The translations under genes were made by a program, and so were the position numbers. The notes beneath the pieces are model-generated. The model was given only the letters and a program-made list of their open reading frames with translations. It ran no database searches and was not told where the DNA came from. DNA of 64,000 bases, from NCBI RefSeq assembly GCF_003852535.1, contig NZ_QAJP01000003.1:310001-374000 (forward strand), read 5' to 3'. Shown piece by piece: positions 62,780-64,000 of this stretch. The first letter of the stretch is position 1, and the number at the start of each line of letters is the position of its first letter. This DNA comes from Herminiimonas sp. KBW02. GTDB taxonomy: Bacteria; Pseudomonadota; Gammaproteobacteria; Burkholderiales; Burkholderiaceae_D.

Positions 62780-63119
62780 GACAAATCCTTGGAAAAATGA
62801 GGGTAAGGTCTTTTGTGACCAGGCTTCACTACAAAGGTTGCGTCCTCAGCATAGCCGATCTTGGCGCACGGTGATGGCTTGATACTTGCTATGGGTTTCC
62901 CCCAGTTAAGCTTTTCTTAAGACTTTTTGCAGTGCCGGGCGGTAAATCGGGGTTTTAGACGCAGTTAGTGGCTTTTTTGCACAAAATAGGATCATTCTTG
63001 TTGCTCTATGTTACGTTTTGGAAACCTATTTTGTTTGTCCGTGCTAATCTGCTAATTCGTTGCGCCCCTTTATAGCGCAATGCGGACTGCCCCATTTGTG
63101 CAGTGTAGAGGAGGTGCTC
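62780..63119. other. divergent intergenic region with a PmrA-box-like repeat
   Basis: These 340 bp between the 82-residue gene (leftward) and the 69-residue gene (rightward) hold no gene I can support. T-rich tracts and the TTAA repeat at 62905-62921 suggest a promoter region. Confidence 0.5.
62905..62921. promoter_or_regulatory. second PmrA-box-like direct repeat
   Basis: The site reads GTTAAG-CTTTT-CTTAAG: two TTAAG half-sites with a five-base gap, matching the PmrA box consensus except for one base. Its half-site spacing equals that of the site before eptA. It could serve the leftward gene at 62531 (start 125 bp away) or the rightward gene at 63120 (198 bp away). Confidence 0.45.
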
Positions 63120-63329
63120 ATGTTGAAATATGATTTTTCTGTGAAGACGCGCGAAGGCCAGAAGCTGGAAAGCATCGTTATCGGCGGTATGGATCGTAGT
63201 GATGCGGAGCGCAAGCTACGACAGATGTATCGGCATTGCGAAGTACTGCGTTGTGATATCAAAGGTGCGGTGCAGCGTCCCGGCATTGCACACTCAGTTG
63301 ACGATATCCTCTCGCTCATCTCGCGTTAA
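63120..63329 (+). CDS. small hypothetical protein (69 residues)
   Basis: A soluble protein starting MLKYDFSVKTREGQKLESIV and containing DRSDAERKLRQMYRHCEV; unknown family. ATG 63120 has the strong ribosome binding site GAGGAGG, so it is very likely expressed. Its last 36 bp overlap the 3' end of the convergent ParA-like gene. Confidence 0.75.
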   Translation: MLKYDFSVKTREGQKLESIVIGGMDRSDAERKLRQMYRHCEVLRCDIKGAVQRPGIAHSVDDILSLISR

Positions 63330-64000
63330 TGCCGGTTGCTGGATAAAGCCGTCAGCCAGTAATTCATCGAGCAAGGTTTCATAGTCCTGAGCGCCGCGAC
63401 TGTTGGGCGCATGTTCGAAAATCGTTTTATTGTGAGCAGGACTTTCCGCAAGACTGACGTTCTCTGCGATGCGTGTGCGACATACATCAGCACCGAATTT
63501 TTCTTCCAGCACTTTCAATACTTCCCACGCCATGCCGCGTCGCCCGTCGAAGCGCGTCAGCAGGTAGCGACGGTTCACGCGTCGTTTCAGTACCGGCTCC
63601 AGCGCACGCAGGGTTTTTTCGATTTGCATCGCGCCCTTGGCGGACAAATGATCGGCCGATACCGGCACGATGATGCAGTCGCACGCAAAAATCGCATTCA
63701 GTGACAGTACGCCTATCAGTGGGCAGCAATCTATCAGCACCGGCGTGTTTTCCGTGTTGAACTTCTCGGCGCGTAAATTTGCATTGAGACGATTGACGAC
63801 GTCATAGCCTTTGCCGAACAAGGTATCCACCTTGGACAATTCCATATGCGACGGGATCAGCCCCAGGCTGCTGGTCGGCGAGCGCTGTACCAGTTCCTGT
63901 AACGGACGGTCGCGCTGGAACATGCTGAGTATGGTGTCGTCGCCCGACTGGGCGGTAATGCCAGCGATGGCGCTTAAGTGTGCTTGCGGGTCGAGATCTA
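63294..64000 (-). CDS. ParA/MinD-like ATPase (partial, N-terminus beyond the window)
   Basis: The leftward frame stays open to the window edge, giving about 235 residues without the N-terminal Walker A motif. It has the ParA features DLDPQAHLSAIAG (Walker A' region), PVLIDCCPLIGVLSLNAIFA (Walker B region) and IVPVSADHLSAKGAMQIEKT. RYLLTRFDGRRGMAWEV is near the expected base-binding region. Such ATPases position DNA, chemosensory arrays or other cargo. Without the upstream genes I cannot say which; no ParB is seen here. The C-terminus overlaps the 69-residue gene. Confidence 0.85.
   Translation of the reverse strand, partial: DLDPQAHLSAIAGITAQSGDDTILSMFQRDRPLQELVQRSPTSSLGLIPSHMELSKVDTLFGKGYDVVNRLNANLRAEKFNTENTPVLIDCCPLIGVLSLNAIFACDCIIVPVSADHLSAKGAMQIEKTLRALEPVLKRRVNRRYLLTRFDGRRGMAWEVLKVLEEKFGADVCRTRIAENVSLAESPAHNKTIFEHAPNSRGAQDYETLLDELLADGFIQQPALTRDEREDIVN

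Overview
This is a chromosomal segment of a betaproteobacterium. Gene content and protein flavour (a complete Wsp cluster, RND pumps, OmpW, many chemoreceptors and two-component systems, small proteins typical of the group) suggest Oxalobacteraceae, Herminiimonas/Janthinobacterium-like; this is inference from protein character, not from a marker gene. I see no rRNA, tRNA, CRISPR array, insertion sequence, integrase or replication origin.

Layout: 1-3.5 kb is visibly AT-richer than the rest. It holds the tail of one gene and a three-gene leftward operon led by an EVE/PUA-like plus HNH nuclease: a probable accessory (defence-type) insertion. 3.8-8.6 kb is a two-partner secretion locus (TpsB, a short TpsA, a FecR-domain protein, a 51-residue lipoprotein) closed by a strong terminator. 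8.6-17 kb is a full wspABCDEFR surface-sensing cluster, read leftward, ending in the diguanylate cyclase WspR. 18.3-26.3 kb is an RND efflux operon followed by a metal-type two-component system, with a CusR-box-like palindrome in front. 26.3-34.2 kb carries small hypothetical genes, a PLP aldolase/racemase-fold enzyme, a chemoreceptor with an extra C-terminal Cache domain, pncB, ompW and a PAS-GGDEF cyclase.

34.2-38.9 kb holds ahpF/ahpC with an intergenic GC-rich hairpin, a class II aldolase plus tautomerase pair, a GreA/B-like factor and a small protein with a duplicated FPASDP motif. 39.0-42.6 kb looks like a thiamin-uptake module: a TPP riboswitch precedes a TonB-dependent receptor, and a PnuC-family transporter and a NadR-like P-loop kinase lie just downstream on the other strand. 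43-44.4 kb has a polysaccharide deacetylase and a 52-residue membrane protein. 44.5-52 kb is a TetR (CecR-like)-controlled tripartite RND pump with a PIG-L deacetylase at its end; two overlapping perfect palindromes precede the regulator.

52.7-57.6 kb has an acyltransferase, a lipid A phosphoethanolamine transferase (EptA/MCR family) and a PmrAB-like two-component system; a PmrA-box-like repeat lies in front of eptA, and a second one lies near 62.9 kb. 58.4-62.8 kb has another two-component system whose sensor has a Pro/His/Met-rich periplasmic loop, a five-EF-hand protein, a soluble PQQ-type sugar dehydrogenase and small proteins. The window ends inside a ParA-like ATPase gene. The overall theme is envelope and surface: sensing, efflux, lipid A modification, secretion and c-di-GMP signalling. 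Every functional statement rests on reading motifs by eye; no database search was run.
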